Part shown: positions 33,824 through 41,738 of the stretch, piece by piece | Position numbering within the stretch: position 1 is the first letter of the stretch | Layout of the letters: each line of letters opens with the position of its first letter | NCBI GenBank assembly: GCA_026702755.1 | Contig: JAPPBX010000036.1 | Span: 1 to 64,000 of the forward strand | Direction of reading: 5' to 3' | Length of the DNA stretch: 64,000 bases | From: Candidatus Poribacteria bacterium | Lineage (GTDB): Bacteria > Poribacteria > WGA-4E > WGA-3G | Made by a program: the position numbers and the translations under genes | Notes under the pieces: generated by a model | What the model was told of the DNA's origin: nothing | The model's database searches: none | What the model saw: the letters and a program-made list of their open reading frames with translations, nothing else

Positions 33824-34642
33824 TTAGATTGTCACGACGTGTGGTGCTTGTTCTAATGTCAGATTATGTTCTGCTGCCCATTGCGCTGCTGCACCGCCAC
33901 CACCACCAAGAAACTGTTTACCCAAATCATCAACGAGTTCTAACACATTCTCGTCGGGCTGCTGCCTGTCATTGTAATATAGCAGGTACCCTTCTGGCTT
34001 GAGCCACGCGTAATGGTAGCCGTAAATGACAATTTTGGCGGTTTTATCCGTAAAGTTGAGTCCAGTGGTGTGGTAGATACGGCTTTCAAAGAAGTAAGCG
34101 TCCCCCGCGCGGAGTAGCGGCTCATCGTAGGGTTCAATCGGATCAATTTCACCTTCGGGAATCCCCAAGGGTTCTCCCGACGTGTGGCTCTTGGGAACAA
34201 ACAGCGTTGCACCAGAATTCGGTACATCGCAGTCCGTTAGGCAGTAAGCGACCTTCAAACCAACGCGCGGGCAAGCCTTGTGTCCGAGATCCAAATGCAG
34301 ACCGGCATCTCGATGCCACCCTCGGTGCTCTGGAAGTTCGTGTGGCTGCGGATGTTTGTAGAGGAGCGCAGTATTGGTAATATGGATATTGGTGCCAAGG
34401 AGTTGAATGACCAACGGTATTGCCTTTGTTTGCGAGACAAGTTCCGCGAAGGCAGGTTCTTGTACCAATCCGTCTCGCCTGTGTCCATAATGTCCGCCAT
34501 TGAGATTTAACGATGCCATCAGGCGATCCCCCGCCTCAAGCAGGCGATCTATCATGGCGCTGTCAAGCACCGAGCGCATGATGAAGTATCCGTTCTCCTC
34601 AAATTCCTCACGCTGTTCGTCTGTCAACTGGACGAATTCCAT
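33824..34642 (-). CDS. Phytanoyl-CoA dioxygenase (PhyH) family protein 2
   Basis: The product is 272 aa, an Fe(II)/2-oxoglutarate oxygenase. GWHRDAGLHLD supplies the HxD iron ligands and RIYHTTGLN the distal histidine. It is a close paralogue of the protein at 16909-17757: the opening FVQLTDEQREEFEENGYFIMRS, the VQEPAFAELV region and LRAGDAYFFESRIYH all correspond. A run of glycines (GGGGGAAAQW) near the C-terminus replaces a longer segment of the paralogue. The gene converges with the amidohydrolase, so the two are separate transcripts. The substrate is unknown. Confidence 0.9.
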   Translation of the reverse strand: MEFVQLTDEQREEFEENGYFIMRSVLDSAMIDRLLEAGDRLMASLNLNGGHYGHRRDGLVQEPAFAELVSQTKAIPLVIQLLGTNIHITNTALLYKHPQPHELPEHRGWHRDAGLHLDLGHKACPRVGLKVAYCLTDCDVPNSGATLFVPKSHTSGEPLGIPEGEIDPIEPYDEPLLRAGDAYFFESRIYHTTGLNFTDKTAKIVIYGYHYAWLKPEGYLLYYNDRQQPDENVLELVDDLGKQFLGGGGGAAAQWAAEHNLTLEQAPHVVTI

Positions 34643-34730
34643 GCGTATGCTCCTTTTGATTTAAGAAATCGGGATGATTATGAATGTCTAAATATGTTAA
34701 CATAAATTGAAATGGATGTCTACCAACGGT

Positions 34731-34760
34731 GGTCAGCAATCAGCAGTCAGCGGTCAGCAG
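34731..34760. repeat. Heptad repeats
   Basis: GGTCAGCAATCAGCAGTCAG-type units occur in tandem, the same class as at 8451-8581. Confidence 0.55.
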
Positions 34761-34851
34761 AAAAGAGCATTTGGATTGGAAGTTTGTTATATTTGCTACA
34801 CGCTGATAACTAATATTCGTCGGATGGAGTTCCCTCTTATATTTGAAATTA

Positions 34852-34881
34852 TGCACCCTTTCGGTCCCAAAATCACGTCTC
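34852..34881 (+). promoter_or_regulatory. Diverged copy of the putative ECF promoter
   Basis: ATTATGCAC (34848-34856) and ACGTCTCTAATTAT (from 34875), followed by TAGAGG, correspond to ATTATGCAC and ACGTATCTTTAATTAT with AAGAGG upstream of the sigma factor gene. The spacer between TGCAC and CGTCTC is 19 nt, against 17 there. Confidence 0.35.
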
Positions 34882-34950
34882 TAATTATTATAGAGGAGTG
34901 TTCTGTTTACACTAAACCTTGGACAATTTTTCACAGGTTTTCATGTGATA

Positions 34951-35028
34951 TTCTATACAGATGCCGCCCCTACGGGGCTTTGGCTATGGGAAGAACGGTT
35001 TCTATACAGATACCGCCCCTACGGGGCT
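34951..35028 (+). repeat. Two 29-bp direct repeats, period 49
   Basis: TTCTATACAGATGCCGCCCC plus TACGGGGCT (34951-34979) recurs at 35000-35028 with one change (ATG to ATA). Each holds AGCCCCGTAGGGG-type dyad symmetry. A related GTCCCTACGGGGCTT occurs at about 50700. Confidence 0.7.
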
Positions 35029-35272
35029 GCAGTTATTGGAAACTGATGAGATGTTTTTTCTATGAGTTAGGTTTACGTAGAAACTCGCAAAAAATATCAA
35101 AAGGTTTAAACATTGTGCATCAAACAAACTTATGGTAAAGGGCAGCATTATTTGGCGATTACGGGAAGGCGAGGATACAATCATCGCCAGCGGCAAGCGG
35201 AGCGAGATTTCTCATTTTCTACTGAAATGTTTACATATTAAACAGTGCTAAACTACGAGGACAAGAAAAAAC

Positions 35273-36052
35273 ATGATTCAGGTTTCACATATCACGAAAA
35301 AATATGGACAAAATACGGCAGTTGACGACATTAGCTTTAGCGTGCAACAAGGTGAAATCGTCGGTTATCTCGGTCCCAACGGCGCGGGGAAAAGCACAAC
35401 GCTTAAAATGCTCGTGGGTTTGTTGCAACCGACATCCGGCGAAATCTCTGTGGCAGGATACAACGCCGAAACCGAGCTGCTTGAACTAAAACGACACATC
35501 GGATACGTGCCAGAAGAGGCACAACTCTATGAACACCTTACCTTGGTAGAACATCTTCAGTTAATGGGCAGACTCTATGAGTTAGAGGAAGGTCTCATCG
35601 CGCAGAAGATAAAGGAACTCGCGAAACTGTTCGACATGGAATCGCAGGCAAGCCAGAGAATAAGCAGTTTCTCACAAGGCATGCGTCAGAAGTGCCTCAT
35701 TATGTCTGCCTTAATGCACAATCCAGATGTGCTGTTTTTAGATGAACCGTTCACCAATCTGGATGTGGGAACGGTAACGCTCATGAAAACACTGCTACAA
35801 CGTTTAGCCGAGTTGGGAAAAACAATTCTCTACTGCACGCATATTCTTGAAGTTGCCGAAACGCTCTGCCCGCGAATTATGATTATTAACGCCGGGAAAC
35901 TCATCGCCGATGCACGGGTGGAGGAACTACGACAGAAGACCAACCAGATAGCACTCAATGAGATTTTCGCGCAACTGACGGAAACAACAGGGATTGACGA
36001 AAAAACTGAGGAAGCGATTCGGATTGTGACGGGGGACACTTCAGATGTTTGA
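35273..36052 (+). CDS. ABC exporter ATP-binding protein
   Basis: The product is 259 aa. The Walker A motif is GPNGAGKST, the signature FSQGMRQK is a variant of LSGGQ-type sequences, and the Walker B is VLFLDEPFTNLD with the catalytic glutamate, followed by the H-loop in YCTHIL. This is the pattern of ABC-2 type export ATPases (drug, polysaccharide or lipid). It overlaps the first permease gene by 8 nt, and that gene overlaps the second by 8 nt, so the three are translated as one operon. The transported substrate cannot be predicted. A diverged ECF-type promoter lies about 400 nt upstream. Confidence 0.93.
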   Translation: MIQVSHITKKYGQNTAVDDISFSVQQGEIVGYLGPNGAGKSTTLKMLVGLLQPTSGEISVAGYNAETELLELKRHIGYVPEEAQLYEHLTLVEHLQLMGRLYELEEGLIAQKIKELAKLFDMESQASQRISSFSQGMRQKCLIMSALMHNPDVLFLDEPFTNLDVGTVTLMKTLLQRLAELGKTILYCTHILEVAETLCPRIMIINAGKLIADARVEELRQKTNQIALNEIFAQLTETTGIDEKTEEAIRIVTGDTSDV

Positions 36053-37682
36053 GAAGATAGCCATAATGTTCGGTGCCTCTCCAACGCAGTACAGATACCT
36101 CTTAGAAACAGAAAAGATAGTGGAGAAACGGGCTCTTGAACAAAAAGGCGACTCTCCCAACCTACAACTTATTGTGACGTGCCTTCTCTGTTTTGCAATC
36201 AGTGCCTTATTTACGTCTATGCCGTTCCTTCTTCCGATGGACACATTCACCTACGCGCTTATCGGTATAACGATGTCTATGATGATGATAGGACTCTGGA
36301 CCATCCCTTATTTCGATATCCTTCTGAGTCCTATAAACTATCCCGTTATAGCACATACACCCGTGTCCTCTCGGACCTACTTCCTTGTGAAACTAACACA
36401 GGTTGCTACCTACACTATCTGGATATTAGCCTCCCTAAACCTGATGCCTGCTATCGGCGGTATTTGGATTCGCGGAGAGGAATCTTCTCCGTTTCAATTC
36501 CTTTTTCCTCTCGTTTATTTACCGATCGTCTTTATGTCGGGTCTTTTCACAACCGGCGTGATGACAGTCTTCGCAGGATATTTGACAAAACTATACACCA
36601 GACAGGCACTTCGCAGTATCGCGCAATACGCACAGTTTATATTTCCTGTCCTCTTTCCAGCGATATTGGTTACGCTTCCTCATTTATTACCAAGTCTTCC
36701 AAAGGATAAATTAACGTCTGCTCTGAAATGGTTTTACGCGCTTCCGAACGGCTGGTTCGCTGGGACGGTCTCACTCGTACTCGGACAAGTAGAACGACAT
36801 TTTTTGATTTTAGCAGGACTGGCTGTTGCTTCAACCCTCTTTTTGGTATTGGTTCCGCTTCGGAGCATCGCAAAGAGTTATTCAGAATATCTCTCTTACC
36901 TACTGGAATCAGGCAGCAGGCAAAAATCTAAACTGCGGGTGAAAACGTCGCTGTTTGCGAGAATGTTCCGAAATCGGACGATCCGTGCGGGGTTTTGTCT
37001 CGGCCGTGCGTACATGTGCCGCGATAAGCATATTTTGCGGCAATTTTTTGCTTCGCTTGGAACCGTCATCATGTTGGTCGTTTTATTTGCTCGGGACAGT
37101 TCGTCTTATATGACATGGCCCCATAACTCCAATGCCATTGGGCTTAGCCCTGCTTTCTCTGGTATGTTCTACTTTGTCGGCATGAGTGCTATTACCGGTT
37201 TCATTGCACCTGTCAGATATTCAGAACACTGGAAAGCGTCGTGGATGTTAACGCTCGCGCCGGTCTCGGTACCAAAGGACTTGTGGCGAGGCGTGCAAGC
37301 GACTACCCTTCTCTACATTGTCGCGCCGTGTACGCTCCTTATGCTTTGCATTGCGACCATTTTTTGGGGGATTTTAGGCATATTTCACATCTTGCCGGGG
37401 TTAACCATTTTACTCTACTATGTCATTCTTTTCCCAAAACCGGAATCTGGCTTGCCTCTCGCCGAAGAGTTCATTCAACAACAAGTGGCTGGTGACGGTT
37501 TGCTCCCTATGATAGCCAGTATACATATTGTTGGCTTTTTCGTGGGTATCCAACTATTGACATTTTGGATGAATATATGGGTGTATTACGGGTTTTATTG
37601 CGTCACGGTTGTGGGTGGTTTTATCGGTTTTGTCTATTTGCTACGAAAAAATAAACGAGTGGAGGAAACCGTAGATGCTTGA
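36045..37682 (+). CDS. ABC exporter permease 1
   Basis: The product is 545 aa with about twelve hydrophobic segments, for example LIVTCLLCFAISALFTSM early and FYCVTVVGGFIGFVYLL at the C-terminus. It starts FEKIAIMFGASPTQYRYLLETEKIVEKRA and is clearly paralogous to the next gene along its whole length (NYPVIAHTPVSSRTYFLVKLTQV is almost identical in both). It probably pairs with that paralogue as a heterodimeric membrane domain driven by the preceding ATPase. A specific ABC-2 subfamily was not recognised. Confidence 0.85.
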   Translation: MFEKIAIMFGASPTQYRYLLETEKIVEKRALEQKGDSPNLQLIVTCLLCFAISALFTSMPFLLPMDTFTYALIGITMSMMMIGLWTIPYFDILLSPINYPVIAHTPVSSRTYFLVKLTQVATYTIWILASLNLMPAIGGIWIRGEESSPFQFLFPLVYLPIVFMSGLFTTGVMTVFAGYLTKLYTRQALRSIAQYAQFIFPVLFPAILVTLPHLLPSLPKDKLTSALKWFYALPNGWFAGTVSLVLGQVERHFLILAGLAVASTLFLVLVPLRSIAKSYSEYLSYLLESGSRQKSKLRVKTSLFARMFRNRTIRAGFCLGRAYMCRDKHILRQFFASLGTVIMLVVLFARDSSSYMTWPHNSNAIGLSPAFSGMFYFVGMSAITGFIAPVRYSEHWKASWMLTLAPVSVPKDLWRGVQATTLLYIVAPCTLLMLCIATIFWGILGIFHILPGLTILLYYVILFPKPESGLPLAEEFIQQQVAGDGLLPMIASIHIVGFFVGIQLLTFWMNIWVYYGFYCVTVVGGFIGFVYLLRKNKRVEETVDA

Positions 37683-39282
37683 AAAGATCGTCGAAATACT
37701 TGGTGGTTCCCCGATCCAGTATAGGTATCTTTTAAACGCTGAGAAATTGGTGGAGAAGCGAGCAACACAAGGAACACTAAAATTTGGCAACCTATCGCTC
37801 GGCATGACATGTGGATTCTGTTTTATCATGAGTGCCCTCGTCGCTACGATACCATTTTTTCTTTCCACGGAGATATCTACGTTCACTTTTGCACTCTTAA
37901 ACATAACCCTGTCTATGTTTATGGTAGGACTCTGGACGCTCCCGTATTTTGATATCCTTCTCAATCCTATAAACTATCCTGTTGTTGCACATACGCCGGT
38001 TTCATCGCGGACCTATTTTCTGGTGAAACTAACACAAGTACTCACTTATACTGCGATGTTGTTAGTCAGTTTGAATCTATTACCCGCCATCTGTGGCATC
38101 TGGATTCGTGTTGGCGAGACCTCTCAACTCCAATTTCTTTTCCCTTTCGTTTACCTGCCCGTCGCCTTTATATCAGGCTTTTTCGCAATCGGCGTGATGA
38201 CAGCATTTGCTGGGTATTTGACAAAACTATACACCAAAAAGGGGCTCCGAAATATTGCGCAGTACGCCCAGTTTGCGTTACCCGCTCTCTTTCCGTCATT
38301 AATTTACTTATTGCCGAGAGATCCCACAACATATAAATCGGCTCTGAAATGGCTATACGTCCTTCCTAATGGTTGGTTTGCCGGTGCCGTCTCGCTTGCG
38401 TTAGGCGGTCCAGGGCGACCTGAGATGATGAGAGATCTGATTTTAACTGGGCTTGCGGTCGTTTCTGTGCTTCTTTTAATCGTGATCCCGCTTCGGAGTA
38501 TTGCAAAGGGTTATTCAAGGTATCTCACCCATCTGTTAGAATCTGGAAATAGGCACAAAGCCAAACTTCGAGTGAAACCTTCGCTCCTCGCGCGATTCTG
38601 CCGATCCCGCACCACCTACGCAGGCTTTTGTCTCTGTGCTGCCTACATGCGACGCGACAAGTATATTCTGAATGGACTTATCTCTGCGCTTGGAGGTTTG
38701 GTCATGCTTGTGGTCCTCTTTGTTCAGGACAGATTTTCTATGCAGTGGTTTGACTATTCCCCCACGACTGGAATGAACCCGACATTCACCACCTGTTTTT
38801 CTCTTTTGGGTATATCCTTCGTCAGTGCTCTTCTAACACGGGCAAGGCATTCAGAACACTGGAAAGCATCCTGGATGCTATCGCTCGCGCCGCTTGAGGT
38901 CCCAAGTCAATTATGGCGCGGCGTGCTGCTGACGAGTTTCCTCTACATTGTTACGCCGTATACACTCCTTATGTTTTGTGTTGCCAGCGTTCTTTGGGGA
39001 GCTATGGCACTGTTTTATATCTTACCCGGACTAATTGTTCTCCTCTATTACGCTGTGCTCTTTCCAAAACCGCACTCTGGTACACCGCTCTCCTTAGAAG
39101 TCGTCCAAAAATCCAGAGATTTTGATTGGCTTTCGTTTGTTTTCGGTCTCCTTGCTTGTGGCATCTTAATAGGCATCCAATTTTTGGCGTTCTGGCTGAA
39201 CATCTGGGTTTATATTGCGGTCTATTGTGTTATCGTTATAGGTGGGTTTATTGGCTTCCTCTACCTTTTCAGCAAAAAGTGA
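37675..39282 (+). CDS. ABC exporter permease 2 (tandem paralogue)
   Basis: The product is 535 aa, with the same arrangement of membrane segments as its upstream neighbour. Shared stretches include GSPIQYRYLLNAEKLVEKRA, MVGLWTLPYFDILLNPINYP and SEHWKASWMLSLAPLEVP. The ATG at 37675 lies inside the end of the first permease gene. The two genes probably arose by tandem duplication and now encode the two halves of one exporter. No terminator is obvious after the stop at 39282; the next gene has its own promoter 30 nt downstream. Confidence 0.85.
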   Translation: MLEKIVEILGGSPIQYRYLLNAEKLVEKRATQGTLKFGNLSLGMTCGFCFIMSALVATIPFFLSTEISTFTFALLNITLSMFMVGLWTLPYFDILLNPINYPVVAHTPVSSRTYFLVKLTQVLTYTAMLLVSLNLLPAICGIWIRVGETSQLQFLFPFVYLPVAFISGFFAIGVMTAFAGYLTKLYTKKGLRNIAQYAQFALPALFPSLIYLLPRDPTTYKSALKWLYVLPNGWFAGAVSLALGGPGRPEMMRDLILTGLAVVSVLLLIVIPLRSIAKGYSRYLTHLLESGNRHKAKLRVKPSLLARFCRSRTTYAGFCLCAAYMRRDKYILNGLISALGGLVMLVVLFVQDRFSMQWFDYSPTTGMNPTFTTCFSLLGISFVSALLTRARHSEHWKASWMLSLAPLEVPSQLWRGVLLTSFLYIVTPYTLLMFCVASVLWGAMALFYILPGLIVLLYYAVLFPKPHSGTPLSLEVVQKSRDFDWLSFVFGLLACGILIGIQFLAFWLNIWVYIAVYCVIVIGGFIGFLYLFSKK

Positions 39283-39312
39283 TCGGAATAGGAAAAAACA
39301 CAAAAAATTAGG

Positions 39313-39342
39313 TTGACATAACTTAACAAAAATTAGTATAAT
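39313..39342 (+). promoter_or_regulatory. Consensus sigma-70 promoter
   Basis: TTGACA (39313-39318) and TATAAT (39337-39342), both exact consensus, are 18 nt apart, 66 nt before the DUF5131 gene. Confidence 0.8.
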
Positions 39343-39408
39343 TTAATAGAGAGCTTATCAAACTTAAAAAAGATTAGAACAATTACAGTTTCCATAACAG
39401 GCAAATTT

Positions 39409-40149
39409 ATGGCAACACATTCCTCAAAAATTGAGTGGACAGAATCTACATGGAATCCTGTACGCGGTTGCACTCGCGTATCGGAGGGCTGTCGGTTCTG
39501 TTACGCAGAACGGATAGCTGCCCGTTTCTCTGGCAAAGGTATGGCTTACGAAGGTTTGGCTGAAAATACCAAAGCAGGACCGCGGTGGACACAACAGGTC
39601 CATCTTGTCGAAAAGTTACTTGACGAACCGCTGAAATGGAAAAAGCCCCGCCGAATTTTCGTTAACTCCATGAGTGATCTGTTCCATGAAAAGATCGAAT
39701 TGGCTTATATTCAAAAAGTCTTTTCCGTGATGGAGAAGGCACATTGGCATCAATTCCAAGTCCTGACGAAACGAGCGGAGTTACTTCTAAAATATAGTCC
39801 GAAGTTACCGTGGCCACCAAACGTCTGGATGGGTGTTAGCGTTGAAGATAAACGTGTGACGGATCGGATTGATGCGCTCCGTCAAACCAGCGCGCATATC
39901 AAATTTCTCTCACTTGAACCGCTACTCGGCGCGCTTCCAAATTTAGAATTGGATGGAATAGATTGGGTTATCGTAGGAGGTGAGTCCGGTCCCGGCGCAC
40001 GCGAAATGGAGAAAAAATGGGTTATTGACATTCGCGATCAATGCGCGGCTGCCAAAGTTTCATTTTTCTTTAAACAGTGGGGTGGCAAACGTAAATCAAA
40101 AACAGGGCGGGAATTAGACGGGCGGACTTACGATGAGATGCCGGTTTGA
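39409..40149 (+). CDS. DUF5131 (phage Gp37/Gp68-like) protein
   Basis: The product is 246 aa. The N-terminal IEWTESTWNPVRGCTRVSEGCRFCYAER holds three cysteines in a radical-SAM-like arrangement, the family hallmark. FVNSMSDLFHE, QVLTKRAELL and WVIVGGESGPGAREM are other conserved segments. Members occur in phages and bacterial mobile regions; the reaction is not established, but an iron-sulfur/SAM enzyme is inferred. It has an exact-consensus promoter, so strong expression is likely. The protein ends FKQWGGKRKSKTGRELDGRTYDEMP, typical of the family, so it appears complete. Confidence 0.88.
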   Translation: MATHSSKIEWTESTWNPVRGCTRVSEGCRFCYAERIAARFSGKGMAYEGLAENTKAGPRWTQQVHLVEKLLDEPLKWKKPRRIFVNSMSDLFHEKIELAYIQKVFSVMEKAHWHQFQVLTKRAELLLKYSPKLPWPPNVWMGVSVEDKRVTDRIDALRQTSAHIKFLSLEPLLGALPNLELDGIDWVIVGGESGPGAREMEKKWVIDIRDQCAAAKVSFFFKQWGGKRKSKTGRELDGRTYDEMPV

Positions 40150-40185
40150 AATTCTTACTACGTCCGGCATCTTGAAACTTCGTCC

Positions 40186-40623
40186 TTATACTCTCGGCAA
40201 ATCGTCAGCGAGCAGAGCTTCAGAAACGGATTTTTTCGTCGTTTCGCGCTCCGGACGCTCAACGTGAAAATGACGGAACCAATCTTTAAAATCTTCAACT
40301 GGAAAATTCCCGTCATAATTTTCTTTGAACTGATCGTGGAAATCTTCCATATAGACGCGTAGATAGCCACTCGCTCGTTCAAGTGCTTTCCAATCAAAGA
40401 TATTTGAAGGCATCTCAACAACGCCTCCCTCAAGCATATTACGCCGCATCTCCAAATAGTAAGAATAACGAGTGCCCATCATAAGATTAACGAGTCTGTC
40501 GAAAATTTTTGAAGGAATCTGCCATACGCGCCCCTTCAACAACTTGTGCCGAATGCCGATTTCTTTTTCTAAGTCTCGATTAAGCATAAACCCAACAATC
40601 ATATCAAAGATTCTGTCCAACAT
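40186..40623 (-). CDS. Hypothetical protein with internal repeat
   Basis: The product is 145 aa from ATG 40623 (AAAGGAC lies about 10 nt upstream); an ATG at 40647 is also in frame. Two related segments, HKLLKGRVWQIPSKIFDRLV and RNMLEGGVVEMPSNIFDWKA, suggest an internal duplication of about 45 residues. The rest is charged and probably helical. There is no signal peptide. A good promoter lies upstream on the same strand. It converges with the DUF5131 gene. No family is recognised. Confidence 0.65.
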   Translation of the reverse strand: MLDRIFDMIVGFMLNRDLEKEIGIRHKLLKGRVWQIPSKIFDRLVNLMMGTRYSYYLEMRRNMLEGGVVEMPSNIFDWKALERASGYLRVYMEDFHDQFKENYDGNFPVEDFKDWFRHFHVERPERETTKKSVSEALLADDLPRV

Positions 40624-40710
40624 TTTTATTTGTCCTTTACCATACAATAAACTATAAATTTAACGCCCACTCGGGCGCGATTTGCGCGAATTCGTATATC
40701 GTGGAAGCCA

Positions 40711-40739
40711 ATTTTAGCATTAATGCACAAACACGTCAA
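40711..40739 (-). promoter_or_regulatory. Sigma-70 promoter for the repeat-containing hypothetical
   Basis: Read on the minus strand, TTGACG (40739-40734) and TAAAAT (40716-40711) are 17 nt apart, about 90 nt before the start codon. Confidence 0.6.
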
Positions 40740-40885
40740 TAAAAAAATCAGGCAAAAGCATTTATTTTTTCATTATTGAATTTCGTGTGGACGATATGTT
40801 TATAGAAACGCCTTCTCCTCTTTAGTAATATGGCTGCACGGAATTTAGATTGCGTTGCAATCCAAATTCTGTTATAGTTTATACT

Positions 40886-41632
40886 ATGCTTATATTTTAT
40901 TTGGCAATTGCGGTGGTGACGGTTCCACTCGGCGCGGGTATCGCTTTCGTATCACGAGTGCAGCAGCGGCATTTCGGCAACATCTTTGGGCTGACCGCCG
41001 GTGCAGTGCTCGGTATCGTCTTGGTAATGATGATGCACCTTTACACCGCGGTAGGTTACGTCACAATCCTTGTGATGTGGGGAGGGTTTCTCTTAATCGC
41101 AGCCGTGGAATACCTCACAACGCCCCGGCACGATGCAACCGAGAGGAATACCGACAGTAAGGACACCAACTGGAGCGTCAACTTAACAGTCCTCGGCTTA
41201 TCACTTCATTCATTGACAGACGGGCTTAATTTGGTAATCGCGGCAAGAGAGGAGACGCTTGGATGGGCACTCGCATCCGGCATATTGATCCATCGTCTGC
41301 CAGTCGGGACGCTTATCACCGTCGCGCTTCTTCGGAGTCAGACCTTTGTTAATGCCCTGATAAGACTGATTCCCTTGATACTTGGACCGGTTATCGGGGC
41401 GGTCCTCGGAGAGCAATTGCTACGTGGAACTTTCGGAGAACTGACAGATTACTTGACAGCATTCGCTGTCGGCACACTGCTTCACGTTGTGATGGATGGG
41501 TTTCGTGGAAACTATACTTCCGAAAGCACAAGCTTAAGTCGGGTTGCGAAAGTGCTGTTTGTCATCGGTTTCGTCCTAACCTTTTGTGTTATCTATTTCT
41601 TTCAGGGATTTGAGGGTGAACATCATCATTAA
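40886..41632 (+). CDS. ZIP family metal transporter-like membrane protein
   Basis: The product is 248 aa with about eight membrane segments. HSLTDGLNLVIA in segment 4 and ILIHRLPVGTLI in segment 5 correspond to the metal-binding HxxxDG and HExPxG motifs of ZIP (ZupT-like) transporters, though the glutamate after the second histidine is replaced by Arg. The C-terminus ends EGEHHH, a possible metal ligand. It probably carries zinc or another divalent cation across the inner membrane; the missing Glu makes transport activity less certain. ATG at 40886 is chosen over a TTG at 40850. There is no convincing Shine-Dalgarno sequence. Confidence 0.75.
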   Translation: MLIFYLAIAVVTVPLGAGIAFVSRVQQRHFGNIFGLTAGAVLGIVLVMMMHLYTAVGYVTILVMWGGFLLIAAVEYLTTPRHDATERNTDSKDTNWSVNLTVLGLSLHSLTDGLNLVIAAREETLGWALASGILIHRLPVGTLITVALLRSQTFVNALIRLIPLILGPVIGAVLGEQLLRGTFGELTDYLTAFAVGTLLHVVMDGFRGNYTSESTSLSRVAKVLFVIGFVLTFCVIYFFQGFEGEHHH

Positions 41633-41735
41633 GTGGCTATCGGCTATCGGCTATCGGCTGTCGGCAGCGTCTATGGTAGTTGCTGGCGTTTTTTCCCACC
41701 ACAAGGTTCTCTTACTGACGGCTGAAAGCCGACTG
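41633..41735. repeat. Heptad-repeat cluster with inverted halves
   Basis: TATCGGCTATCGGCTATCGG-type units at 41638-41667 are followed by GACGGCTGAAAGCCGACTGC (41717-41736), partly in inverse orientation. They fill the gap between the ZIP-like gene and the next start. Confidence 0.6.
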
Positions 41736-41738
41736 CTG

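Larger units (their letters stand above)
34643..35272. other. Repeat-rich non-coding region before the ABC exporter
   Basis: These 630 nt hold heptad repeats (34731-34760), a diverged copy of the ECF-type promoter (34852-34881) and two 29-bp direct repeats (34951-35028). A 39-codon frame from ATG 35132 (VKGSIIWRLREGED) lacks a clear ribosome-binding site; I cannot tell whether it is a gene. Confidence 0.5.

Noticed and set aside
34707-35138. A 143-codon open frame upstream of the ABC exporter
   Set aside because: It runs through heptad repeats, the promoter-like copy and the 29-bp direct repeats; composition and lack of a ribosome-binding site argue against a gene.
40874-40885. TATAGT/TATACT as minus-10 box of the ZIP-like gene
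   Set aside because: It touches the ATG, which would put the transcription start inside the coding sequence; no matching minus-35 box at normal spacing.
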